Shown here piece by piece: positions 15,624-22,148 of a stretch of 34,325 nt of DNA. Numbering within the stretch: position 1 is the stretch's first letter; the number at the start of each line of letters is the position of its first letter. A program made the position numbers and the translations under genes. The stretch is from the NCBI GenBank assembly GCA_902789435.1, contig CADAOA010000012.1, positions 1 through 34,325 on the forward strand, written 5' to 3'. The notes below the pieces were generated by a model that worked only from the letters and a program-made list of their open reading frames with translations, was not told the DNA's origin and did no database searches. The stretch comes from an uncultured Bacteroidia bacterium (GTDB taxonomy: Bacteria; Bacteroidota; Bacteroidia; Bacteroidales; UBA932).

Positions 15624-16984
15624 ATCTTGAACAAAGACCACAGACGGTCTTCCAGTTTTTCGCTATCTTTCCTTAAAGTGCGCAATTTAGCAATTTTTGA
15701 TTTCTTATGAAACGCCAGAAGCCTCAATTCCTCCTTGACGGTATCCCACCATTCGGTATAATACCAGCAGAACAGTGCCAGCGGTGGCATCATAAGGAGG
15801 TAAAGCACAGCCATATAGATTGTAAGGAAACACCATACGACTATAAATGAGATCAGGGCGAAAAGCGGAATAGTTATCACCGCATTAACTCCAAGAAGGA
15901 AGGATGATGAAAGCATTTTGTCTTTCACCCTCTTTGTCAGACGTTTCGGAATGTGGTACAGAAGCAGGTTCGGCCACAGGGAGAAAATCCACAGAGGGAA
16001 AAGGAGCACAAGGGCTGCTATCTTCAGTATCGTTGAACCCCAGGAAACCTTCTTGTTCAGAGACTTGAATTCAAGTCCGCATTCCTGGAGGTCTTCTCTC
16101 AGCTTTTCAGCCTCTCCGTAAACGGATTCCCTCGTTCCGTCTTCCAGGGCTCCCAGGCTGGCAACGAATTCTTTCTCGACCTGAAGCTTTTCAGGAAGGA
16201 TTCTATATGGCTTCTTGCGGATGAAGGCAAAGGATTTTCCGTAATTTACCCTGAGGAAATCAATGGCCGGATAGTTGTCCAGATCCTGGATGTCCAGCAT
16301 CATGGAAGAAATAGCTTCTCTTACCACCTGGTTGACTTCTCTCATCGCCGTCCTGGGCTTTTCCTTGTAGAGTTCGTAGTAAGGCTTCAAAGAAACCGGG
16401 TCGGAAAACATAACGCACATCTCCCGCCTCATCCCGAAGTAGTTGGTATAGTGGTTGGCTACCGGAAGGATGAAGATCTCCTGTTCGAATCCGGTTTGTT
16501 CGGCCGCCTTGAAGGCCATTGTGGTGTATCCCATAGTGAAATGGCCAAGGTATCTCTTGTCCTGATGGCCGGCTTCAGGGAAAATCATGACACTCTGTCC
16601 GTGTTTGAGAAGATGGTAGCTTTCGTCAAAGGACGCGCTGTTCTTTCCGACATCTTCCATGCCTTCGTGGTCCATCCTGAAAGCTGGCATAAGGCCAAGG
16701 AACCTCAGGTATTTCTCAAGCACTTTGCTGACGGCGAAGATATCCGCCCTGGCCCAGAAGAAAGGTCTTCTTCCAGGACCCTTGAAGGCCAGCATAACGG
16801 CTATGGCGTCCACCAGGCAGTTCTGGTGGTTGGACGCAATCACCTGGGCGTTACCCTCCGGAAGAATCTTTTCATCTCCGATGCGATAAACTTTCCTGTA
16901 CAGGAAATGGTTGAAGAGCAGGCGGATGAATTCCTTGAACCACATGTAGTATAGTCCGCCCTTGAATGTTTTCCTGAATTCCAT
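15620..16984 (-). CDS. PlsC-like acyltransferase with C-terminal membrane domain
   Basis: 454 residues. The acyltransferase block covers about residues 25-220: SNHQNCLVDA is the catalytic His/Asp motif and FPEAGHQD stands in the place of the usual FPEGT substrate motif. The His-Asp spacing is five residues rather than the common four, a form I recall in GPT2/AAK14816-like members. After a charged linker there are two or three membrane segments between about 320 and 410, then a basic helical tail. Relatives move acyl groups from acyl-ACP or acyl-CoA to glycerol phosphate, lysophospholipid or another headgroup. It follows the serine hydrolase by 12 nt and overlaps the ketosynthase by 4 nt. I infer that it attaches the chain made on the ACP to a polar acceptor at the inner membrane. 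Confidence 0.88.
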   Translation of the reverse strand: MEFRKTFKGGLYYMWFKEFIRLLFNHFLYRKVYRIGDEKILPEGNAQVIASNHQNCLVDAIAVMLAFKGPGRRPFFWARADIFAVSKVLEKYLRFLGLMPAFRMDHEGMEDVGKNSASFDESYHLLKHGQSVMIFPEAGHQDKRYLGHFTMGYTTMAFKAAEQTGFEQEIFILPVANHYTNYFGMRREMCVMFSDPVSLKPYYELYKEKPRTAMREVNQVVREAISSMMLDIQDLDNYPAIDFLRVNYGKSFAFIRKKPYRILPEKLQVEKEFVASLGALEDGTRESVYGEAEKLREDLQECGLEFKSLNKKVSWGSTILKIAALVLLFPLWIFSLWPNLLLYHIPKRLTKRVKDKMLSSSFLLGVNAVITIPLFALISFIVVWCFLTIYMAVLYLLMMPPLALFCWYYTEWWDTVKEELRLLAFHKKSKIAKLRTLRKDSEKLEDRLWSLFKI

Positions 16985-16996
16985 CTGCTGATGATT

Positions 16997-18190
16997 TTAT
17001 TCTTGCTGAATCCAATCCTGGATATCCATTGAACCTTCTTTGAAGAACAGGCCGAGAACCTTGTTGGTGATGTCGTGGCCAGCCCCGCTGTTTGCAAAGT
17101 AAACCAGGGTTTTCTTCTGGCTTGGGATTATCACGAACAGGGCCTTGGTGTTGCCGTTGTCTCCCCAGTGCCAGAGAACCCTGCCGTAGTTAGGATTCTC
17201 CTCTATTCCGATTCCCAACCCCCAGAAGATGCTTTTCTTCTCGTCCACCGGCCTTACCTTTGGAGGGAACTGCGTTGCAGGTCCGCTGCAAGGAGTTATC
17301 ATCAGAGCGTGGCTGGTCTGGGAGAGACCCTTTCCGTCCATTACGGCACGGATGAAGTTGGAATAGTCTATGGCGTTGGTCCTGAGGGTGTAGGCAACGT
17401 TCTGCCTTGGGAACTGCCTTACGCCTTGGCTTTCTCCGCTGCGTCTTACGGATGCGGTGGTTATACCTTCGAATTCCGGAATCCACTCATAGGAAGAAAG
17501 AGGCATGTCCAGAGGTTCGAACACATATTCCTTTGCTATTGACTGGATGTCCTTTCCCTTGATCGCCTCAACGGCTCTCTGAAGGAAAGCGTAGCCCTCT
17601 CCGCTATACCCGAAGATGGAATCAACAGGGAAGGTGAAATTGATAGGAGCGGTCGGCCACTCGTCAGAAGACGGAGACGCAGCCCAGTCGTCTATACCAC
17701 TGCGGTGCATAAGTATCAGCCTGGCAGTCAGCTTCTTTGCCATATCCTTGTCCACGAAGCGGTCTATATCTGTATACTCGTAAAGCGGACGGTCAATGTC
17801 AATTTCTCCCTTGTCGTACATCTTGAGCACTATATAAGCGAAAACCACCTTGCTCAGCGATGCCGCCTGGAACACAGCTTCCTTTTCATAATCTGCCTTG
17901 CCGGTCTCCTTGTAGCTGAAGCTGGCGGAGTCTACGGCAACAGGCTCTTGAGTTGACCAAGGGGTTACTCCAACCTGGCAGTAAACACTGTCTGAAGGTT
18001 CGGTGTACTTGAGCTGGATCATCGGTATGTTGGCTTCTCTGATTATGGTCAGCAGAGAATCCTCTAAGGCGGACTGTCTTTGTTCCATGGCTTTTTCTTT
18101 GTTGTTGCAGCCTGCAAGGTGGAAGGAGAGAGTCATTGCCACCAGAATCATACCGGCTCCGTATAAAAATTTTGTTAATTTGTTTGTCAT
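16997..18190 (-). CDS. Beta-lactamase-fold serine hydrolase lipoprotein
   Basis: 397 residues from the ATG at 18188-18190, which gives an SPII signal ending LAGC (Cys28). A start 13 codons upstream lacks this shape. The class C beta-lactamase / penicillin-binding-like set is present: SLSK at about 111-114 (nucleophile Ser111), YSGEGY near 207 (in place of YxN) and HWGDNG near 352 (HxG in place of KTG). This combination fits the esterase / D-aminopeptidase / transesterase branch better than a true beta-lactamase. It is anchored at a membrane and faces the periplasm. As first gene of the operon it is divergent from a BlaI/BlaR1-like pair, the place a regulated beta-lactamase would hold. It may cleave or transfer the acyl product, or act on peptidoglycan-like amides. 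Confidence 0.87.
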   Translation of the reverse strand: MTNKLTKFLYGAGMILVAMTLSFHLAGCNNKEKAMEQRQSALEDSLLTIIREANIPMIQLKYTEPSDSVYCQVGVTPWSTQEPVAVDSASFSYKETGKADYEKEAVFQAASLSKVVFAYIVLKMYDKGEIDIDRPLYEYTDIDRFVDKDMAKKLTARLILMHRSGIDDWAASPSSDEWPTAPINFTFPVDSIFGYSGEGYAFLQRAVEAIKGKDIQSIAKEYVFEPLDMPLSSYEWIPEFEGITTASVRRSGESQGVRQFPRQNVAYTLRTNAIDYSNFIRAVMDGKGLSQTSHALMITPCSGPATQFPPKVRPVDEKKSIFWGLGIGIEENPNYGRVLWHWGDNGNTKALFVIIPSQKKTLVYFANSGAGHDITNKVLGLFFKEGSMDIQDWIQQE

Positions 18191-18216
18191 ATCAAAGGAT
18201 GCTAAACACCAATCTG

Positions 18217-18224
18217 CAAATTTA
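18217..18224 (-). promoter_or_regulatory. Candidate -7 box of the nine-gene operon
   Basis: TAAATTTG on the minus strand is a full match to TAnnTTTG, and would start RNA near 18210, about 20 nt before the hydrolase ATG. I see no convincing TTTG at the usual 19-21 nt spacing, so an activator or a weak promoter is possible. Confidence 0.45.
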
Positions 18225-18300
18225 ATCAAAATGGCTCAAATAATTATTCTCCCACAAATTACCCCGCCTTCCTAAAAAACAAAGGAAAACTACTAAATTT

Positions 18301-18332
18301 TTTAGGAGATATAAAAATAATTACTATATTTG
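18301..18332 (+). promoter_or_regulatory. Promoter of the BlaI/M56/TPR operon
   Basis: TTAG (18302-18305, one mismatch to TTTG), a 19-nt spacer and TATATTTG (18325-18332, full match to TAnnTTTG). The transcript would start near 18339, about 22 nt before the repressor ATG. Confidence 0.6.
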
Positions 18333-18340
18333 CATTGTAA
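18321..18340. promoter_or_regulatory. Candidate BlaI-type operator dyad
   Basis: The half-sites TACTA (18322-18326) and TTGTA (18335-18339) form an inverted repeat with outer TTAC/GTAA symmetry. It lies directly over the -7 box and the expected start of the operon. BlaI/MecI operators are built from TACTA/TACAA-like half-sites, so autorepression is the natural reading. I saw no equally good second copy near the divergent promoter. Confidence 0.5.
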
Positions 18341-18360
18341 AACCAGCTGTCCGATTGACG

Positions 18361-18726
18361 ATGAAACAGAAACTGACTGCAAAAGAAGAGATGCTGATGA
18401 ACATATTCTGGGCTCATGAACCCTTGTTTATCAGAGATTTAATCAGTTATATCCCAGATCCCAAGCCCCATTACAACACGGTGGCCACGCTTGTGAAGTT
18501 CCTGGAGGAAAAAGGTTTTCTGGAAAGGGAACCGATGGCAAACACTTTCCGCTATAAGGTAAAAATAAGTGAAAGCCAGTACCACGGGGATACCGTTTCC
18601 GAGGTAGTTGCCCGCTATTATGACAATTCTTATCTGCGTCTGGTTTCCCAGTTCGTGGAGGAAGACAAAATGAACCTGCAGGAGCTCAAAAACCTCATTG
18701 CCCAAATAGAAAAGAACAAGAAATGA
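18361..18726 (+). CDS. BlaI/MecI/CopY-family repressor
   Basis: 121 residues from the ATG at 18361 (MKQKLTAKEEMLMNIFW). A TTG two codons upstream is less likely. The N-terminal winged helix is clear: the first helix, LTAKEEMLMNIFW, is followed by HYNTVATLVKFLEEKGFLERE (recognition helix) and a wing ending FRYKVKIS. The C-terminal helix (about 70-118) should form the dimer. In the classical system the repressor is cleaved when a BlaR1-type sensor protease is activated. The gene overlaps the M56 protease gene by ATGA, the standard pairing. Its promoter carries a candidate self-operator. Targets beyond its own operon are not proven, but the divergent lipid operon is the obvious candidate. Confidence 0.92.
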   Translation: MKQKLTAKEEMLMNIFWAHEPLFIRDLISYIPDPKPHYNTVATLVKFLEEKGFLEREPMANTFRYKVKISESQYHGDTVSEVVARYYDNSYLRLVSQFVEEDKMNLQELKNLIAQIEKNKK

Positions 18727-20000
18727 CACCTTTCCTTTTATATATCGCCAGGGCAGGGCTCTATCTGAGCCTGTTCTACGCCTTTTATCTGCTGGCAATG
18801 CGCCGGACCACGTTCTTCAGGCTGAACCGCGGGCTGCTGCTCTCATTAAGCTATCTCTGCCTTCTGCTGCCGCTTATAAAGCTCAGGAAAGTCTCGGCTT
18901 TTGTCGGCGGTGCCACGGAACTGACTATGGTGAAAGTGGGAACGGAACCGGAGGCAACCCAGGCGCCTTTCCCTTGGAATGAGGTCCTCTTGGCAGTATT
19001 TGCCATCGGAGCGGCCGTCACTCTTTCCATCTATCTGGTATCGGCCTTGAAGATGCGCCAGATAATCAGAAAAGGGAAATCCGCTAAACGGGAAGACTGC
19101 AGACTGATAGTCCTGGAAGAGGATGTACCGTCCTTCAGCTGGGGCAGAAAGGTTGTCATAAGCCGGAAAGACCTGCAAGAAAACCCGGCAATCTTCACCC
19201 ATGAGCTGATGCACGTGCAGAGAAGGCATTCTCTTGATCTGCTCCTCTTTCTGCCCCTCCAGATTATCTTCTGGTGGAATCCGCTGGTTTGGATAATCAA
19301 CGAAGAACTCCGCCTGGTCCACGAATACGAGGCCGACGAGGGTGTTATAAAAAAAGGCATCGATGCAACTCAATATCAACTACTTCTTGTGCGAAAAGCC
19401 GTGGGGGAACATCGTTTCTCCCTGGCCAGCGGCTTCCAGCACACCAAACTCAAAAACCGAATTGAAATGATGCTCAAACATTCTTCTTCTACCTGGATGC
19501 GCTGGTCGTATCTTGTACTTATCCCTGTACTGGCTGCCTTCATGTTCGCCTGCAATCCTTCCAAGAACACGGCCGAGCCGACTCCGGCTGCCGAAAGTGA
19601 ACCACAGGCACAAGGGACATTTGAACCACAGGCCCAAGGAAACTTTGAAGCCCAGGATTCAGACGCTTCTGAACAAGAAGGTCTTCCGTTTAACACCATC
19701 GAGGTCAAGCCTTCATTTAACGGAGGTGATGACAGCGAGTTTGCAAAATGGTTCTACGGCCAGATCAAATATCCGGAGCAGGCCATCAAAGACAAAGTTC
19801 AGGGACGCGTTCTGGTACAGTTTACCATAGGAACCGATGGTACTGTCAGCAATGTGAAACTTCAGAAAGGAGTGCGTGATGACCTGGATGCAGAAGTCCT
19901 GAGAGTGGTTGAATCCTCTCCGAAATGGAAGCCGGGCTCTCAAGACGGAAAAGCCGTTCCTGTCACTTACTCCTTCCCGGTAGTCTTCAAGCTTCAATAA
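18723..20000 (+). CDS. M56 (BlaR1-like) sensor protease fused to a TonB C-terminal domain
   Basis: 425 residues. Membrane helices lie near 4-24, 37-54 and 87-108. A cytosolic metalloprotease region has HELMH (160-164) and EYEAD (201-205) as zinc motifs, followed by a hydrophobic segment near 173-193 and a last helix at about 263-277. In classical BlaR1 a penicillin-binding sensor domain would follow. Here the periplasmic part is a Glu/Gln/Pro-rich linker with the repeat EPQAQGTF/EPQAQGNF, then a TonB_C domain (about 335-425: YPEQAIKDKVQGRVLVQFTI, PVTYSFPVVF). Known M56 proteins of Bacteroidota often have this arrangement. The TonB part may contact outer-membrane receptors, so the signal is probably not a beta-lactam. 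It is coupled to the repressor by ATGA and to the TPR gene by TAATG. Confidence 0.9.
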   Translation: MTPFLLYIARAGLYLSLFYAFYLLAMRRTTFFRLNRGLLLSLSYLCLLLPLIKLRKVSAFVGGATELTMVKVGTEPEATQAPFPWNEVLLAVFAIGAAVTLSIYLVSALKMRQIIRKGKSAKREDCRLIVLEEDVPSFSWGRKVVISRKDLQENPAIFTHELMHVQRRHSLDLLLFLPLQIIFWWNPLVWIINEELRLVHEYEADEGVIKKGIDATQYQLLLVRKAVGEHRFSLASGFQHTKLKNRIEMMLKHSSSTWMRWSYLVLIPVLAAFMFACNPSKNTAEPTPAAESEPQAQGTFEPQAQGNFEAQDSDASEQEGLPFNTIEVKPSFNGGDDSEFAKWFYGQIKYPEQAIKDKVQGRVLVQFTIGTDGTVSNVKLQKGVRDDLDAEVLRVVESSPKWKPGSQDGKAVPVTYSFPVVFKLQ

Positions 20001-21181
20001 TGAGAAAATACCTTTTTATCGCGATATGGATGATGGCCTGCGTTCCGCTTTGGGCGCAGACCTCCCATCGCGATTCCATTCTGGCTGAAGCCCGGTACCT
20101 CAAGAGCATATACCGCACGGATGATGCCATTGAAAAACTGTCTGACCTGGTGCAGCCGGAGGCTATGGACGAGGTTGTGCTGGCCGAGCTGGCCGACTGC
20201 CATTTCCAGAGCGGGGACTTTGAAAATGCGTCGGGGACATATTTCCTTCTTTCGTCTCTTAAGCCGGACAATATCCTCTACAAGGTCAGGCTGATGCAAA
20301 CCTTCTACCGGATGAAGGCCTATCAACAGAGCATCCAGGCCGGGAAAGCTGTGCTGAAGTTGGACTCCATTCCAGCCGTGGTCAGCTATATCGGTGACGG
20401 CTACCGTCAGATAAAGCAGACAGATTCAGCTCTCTGGTACTACCGCAGGGCCTTGGCTATGAAACCTATGAACGAGACTGTCCTGTCCAAGGCGATGGGC
20501 CTTCTTCTGGACGTTAAGGATTATGAAGGGGTAATAGCCATCAGCAAGCCTTTCCTGGCGGAAGATCCCGACAATCCAACCATTGCGCCCCTTCAAGGTG
20601 TAGCCTTTTACAGGAAGGGAGATTATGATGCCGCAATCAATGTTTTCCAAAGACAGGAGGATCTGGGAAACGACTCTTACCCCATCCACTTCTTCCTGGG
20701 GCAGAGCTATTGGCACACCCAGGCAAAGTATCGGGCCGAGCAGGAACTTCACGCAGCCTGGCAGATCGATTCCAGTGACGTGAACCTTGCTTATACGATA
20801 GCCTCGGTTAAATCAGAATTCCTGTATCCATTCGAGGAAGTCGTGAAGCCTTGGCTGGACAAGGTAATGGATATGCTTCAGCCGGACCCGGCCATGATGT
20901 CCCGCGTGCATCAGCTTTACGGGTTGGGATATTACCGTAAACAGAACTCCTGGGACAAGGCTATCGAGCATTACAAGGAAGCCTACCGGTATAATCCGAA
21001 GTATTTACCAGCCCTGTCTACCATTGCCTATTGCTATCAGGTCAAGAAAGACTACAAGCAGGCAATCGAATGGTATGAAAAGTACCTGAGGCTTGTACGC
21101 CCCGGAACAAAAGGCTATGAATTCGCCAAGGAGAACCTGGATTACATCAAAGGCGAATTGTTCATGGAAGAACAGCCTTGA
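20000..21181 (+). CDS. Periplasmic TPR-repeat protein
   Basis: 393 residues from the ATG at 20000, which shares one base with the upstream TAA. A signal peptide covers about 1-20 (LFIAIWMMACVPLWAQ). Most of the rest is tetratricopeptide repeats: GDFENASGTYFLLSSLKPDN, QTDSALWYYRRALAMKP, GDYDAAINVFQRQEDL, SWDKAIEHYKEAYRYNP and DYKQAIEWYEKYLRL are clear examples. TPR domains are protein-binding scaffolds without catalytic activity. Third genes of this type follow BlaI/M56 pairs in other Bacteroidota, where the protein may bind the periplasmic side of the sensor or its TonB domain. That partnership is inferred here from gene order and translational coupling. The 3' end is 12 nt from a convergent gene. 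Confidence 0.88.
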   Translation: MRKYLFIAIWMMACVPLWAQTSHRDSILAEARYLKSIYRTDDAIEKLSDLVQPEAMDEVVLAELADCHFQSGDFENASGTYFLLSSLKPDNILYKVRLMQTFYRMKAYQQSIQAGKAVLKLDSIPAVVSYIGDGYRQIKQTDSALWYYRRALAMKPMNETVLSKAMGLLLDVKDYEGVIAISKPFLAEDPDNPTIAPLQGVAFYRKGDYDAAINVFQRQEDLGNDSYPIHFFLGQSYWHTQAKYRAEQELHAAWQIDSSDVNLAYTIASVKSEFLYPFEEVVKPWLDKVMDMLQPDPAMMSRVHQLYGLGYYRKQNSWDKAIEHYKEAYRYNPKYLPALSTIAYCYQVKKDYKQAIEWYEKYLRLVRPGTKGYEFAKENLDYIKGELFMEEQP

Positions 21182-21193
21182 CCGTAGGGGGAA

Positions 21194-21928
21194 CTACAGG
21201 ATGATACCTACAGAAATATAGCTGAGTTTCGGACCGTACTCCTTCTGGAAGAGTGAGTGCGGAGCATACTTCACATACAGAGCCACTTCCGGCAGACCAA
21301 TGATCAGACGGTACTCTGGAGTGAACTTCTTGGTCTTCCAGTGCTTGATCTTGAGTTTTTCCTTTGAGCTGCCGATCTTGTACTTGCTGACGCTCTTTGC
21401 GGAGAAGTTATAGTTGCCCATCAGGTCAAATCCAAGCTTCAGGTCATCCATAACCTTTATCTGATAACCAAGTGAAGCTCCGAGCTCGAATACATCCAGC
21501 CTGGACTTTCTCTTGCTGTGATTATTGGCATCTGGATTCATATCTTCAAAAGGAATGGCTCTATAAACACCACTTTCAACACCTGGTAATGGAAAGCGGT
21601 AAGTATTTGCAATAATATTCTTGTGGCGGGTCTTGAAGAACATGGTTCCGAAGTTCAGGGCAAAGTCAAACCTGTGCACTTCAGTCGGTTTGTAACTGAG
21701 ATTAACGATGTCAAATCCGAGTTCCCAGGACTTGAAAGCCTTCAAACCCATCTCCTTTGGAGAATCCAGAGCTGTAAGGGAACCAAAATAGAAATTCTCT
21801 CCCACTGCCAAGTTGAACTCAGATGTCTTGTCATCATCTGATACGGGAAGTACGTCAACATCTACAATCTGTGCCTGGAGACTTGCAAACGCAAAGGCAG
21901 CCAGAACGGTCAAAAACAGTTTTTTCAT
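21194..21928 (-). CDS. Small outer-membrane beta-barrel-like protein
   Basis: 244 residues with a signal peptide to about residue 19 (LAAFAFASLQAQ). The mature part alternates hydrophobic and polar residues in strand-like stretches with many aromatic girdle residues: KSWELGFDIVNLSY, FDFALNFGTMFF, FELGASLGYQI, LKLGFDLMGNYNF, EYRLIIGLPEVALYV. Basic loops lie between them. This matches a small (about 8-10 strand) outer-membrane barrel of the OmpW/PorT-like sort, but I cannot name a family and no substrate is evident. The last residue is Leu rather than the more usual Phe/Tyr. It has its own good promoter (21951-21980) and stands alone between convergent and terminator-separated neighbours. Confidence 0.78.
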   Translation of the reverse strand: MKKLFLTVLAAFAFASLQAQIVDVDVLPVSDDDKTSEFNLAVGENFYFGSLTALDSPKEMGLKAFKSWELGFDIVNLSYKPTEVHRFDFALNFGTMFFKTRHKNIIANTYRFPLPGVESGVYRAIPFEDMNPDANNHSKRKSRLDVFELGASLGYQIKVMDDLKLGFDLMGNYNFSAKSVSKYKIGSSKEKLKIKHWKTKKFTPEYRLIIGLPEVALYVKYAPHSLFQKEYGPKLSYISVGIIL

Positions 21929-21950
21929 ATTCTTTTAATTATAATTGGCG

Positions 21951-21980
21951 CAAAGATAACCTTTTTACCAGATAAAAAAA
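21951..21980 (-). promoter_or_regulatory. Promoter of the small outer-membrane protein gene
   Basis: TATCTTTG (21951-21958 on the minus strand) fully matches TAnnTTTG, with a T-rich TTTT (21977-21980) 18 nt upstream as a weak -33. It would start RNA near 21944, about 16 nt before the ATG. The -33 part lies within the U-tract of the tRNA terminator. Confidence 0.55.
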
Positions 21981-21984
21981 GAAA

Positions 21985-22006
21985 GGAAAACTCCGAAGAA
22001 TTTTCC
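21985..22006 (-). terminator. Rho-independent terminator of tRNA-Glu
   Basis: On the minus strand GGAAAATTC, a TTCG loop and GAGTTTTCC form a 9-bp stem (one G-U pair) with an extra-stable cUUCGg tetraloop. TTTC and a run of seven T follow at 21972-21984. It lies 6 nt past the tRNA 3' end. Confidence 0.85.
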
Positions 22007-22012
22007 CTTTTG

Positions 22013-22084
22013 TAGGAGATAGGAGAATCGAACTCCTATTTAGGGAATGAGAATCCCTTGTCCTAACCGTTAGACGAATCTCCC
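22013..22084 (-). tRNA. tRNA-Glu (anticodon CUC)
   Basis: 72 nt without an encoded CCA. Acceptor stem GGGAGAT pairs with ATCTCCT, the first pair being G1-U72. The D-arm region TTCGTCTAACGGTTAGGACA is typical of bacterial tRNA-Glu. The anticodon stem AGGGA/TCCCT closes a seven-base loop, TTCTCAT, with anticodon CTC, which reads GAG. The T-arm is AGGAG-TTCGATT-CTCCT. A dedicated promoter and terminator flank it. Most bacteria read both Glu codons with UUC, so this is probably the additional, less abundant isoacceptor. Confidence 0.93.
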
Positions 22085-22099
22085 AGCAGATTTGGACTG

Positions 22100-22130
22100 C
22101 AAAGATATGAAATAGTTTCAAATCTGCAAG
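22100..22130 (-). promoter_or_regulatory. Promoter of tRNA-Glu
   Basis: CTTG (22127-22130), a 19-nt spacer and TATCTTTG (22100-22107) on the minus strand. The start would be near 22093, giving a precursor with about 9 extra 5' bases. An 8-bp inverted repeat (CAGATTTG at 22087-22094, CAAATCTG at 22119-22126) brackets the -7 box. Confidence 0.6.
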
Positions 22131-22148
22131 GATGGCTTGCGATTTTAG

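Noticed and set aside
5462-18190. Canonical aryl-polyene or flexirubin cluster
   Set aside because: The ketoreductase, dehydratase, ammonia-lyase, ligase and paired ketosynthases that define those clusters are absent.
16997-18190. True antibiotic beta-lactamase
   Set aside because: The KTG triad is HWG and the YxN is YSG, and the gene heads a lipid-type operon. An esterase or transferase role is more likely.
18225-18300. Second BlaI operator near the lipid operon promoter
   Set aside because: There are only short AT palindromes such as AATAATTATT; no TACTA/TTGTA-type dyad, so control of the lipid operon by BlaI stays an inference.
19925-19999. 25-codon upstream extension of the TPR gene
   Set aside because: It overlaps the TonB domain of the M56 gene and precedes a clear signal peptide; the TAATG coupling supports the later start.
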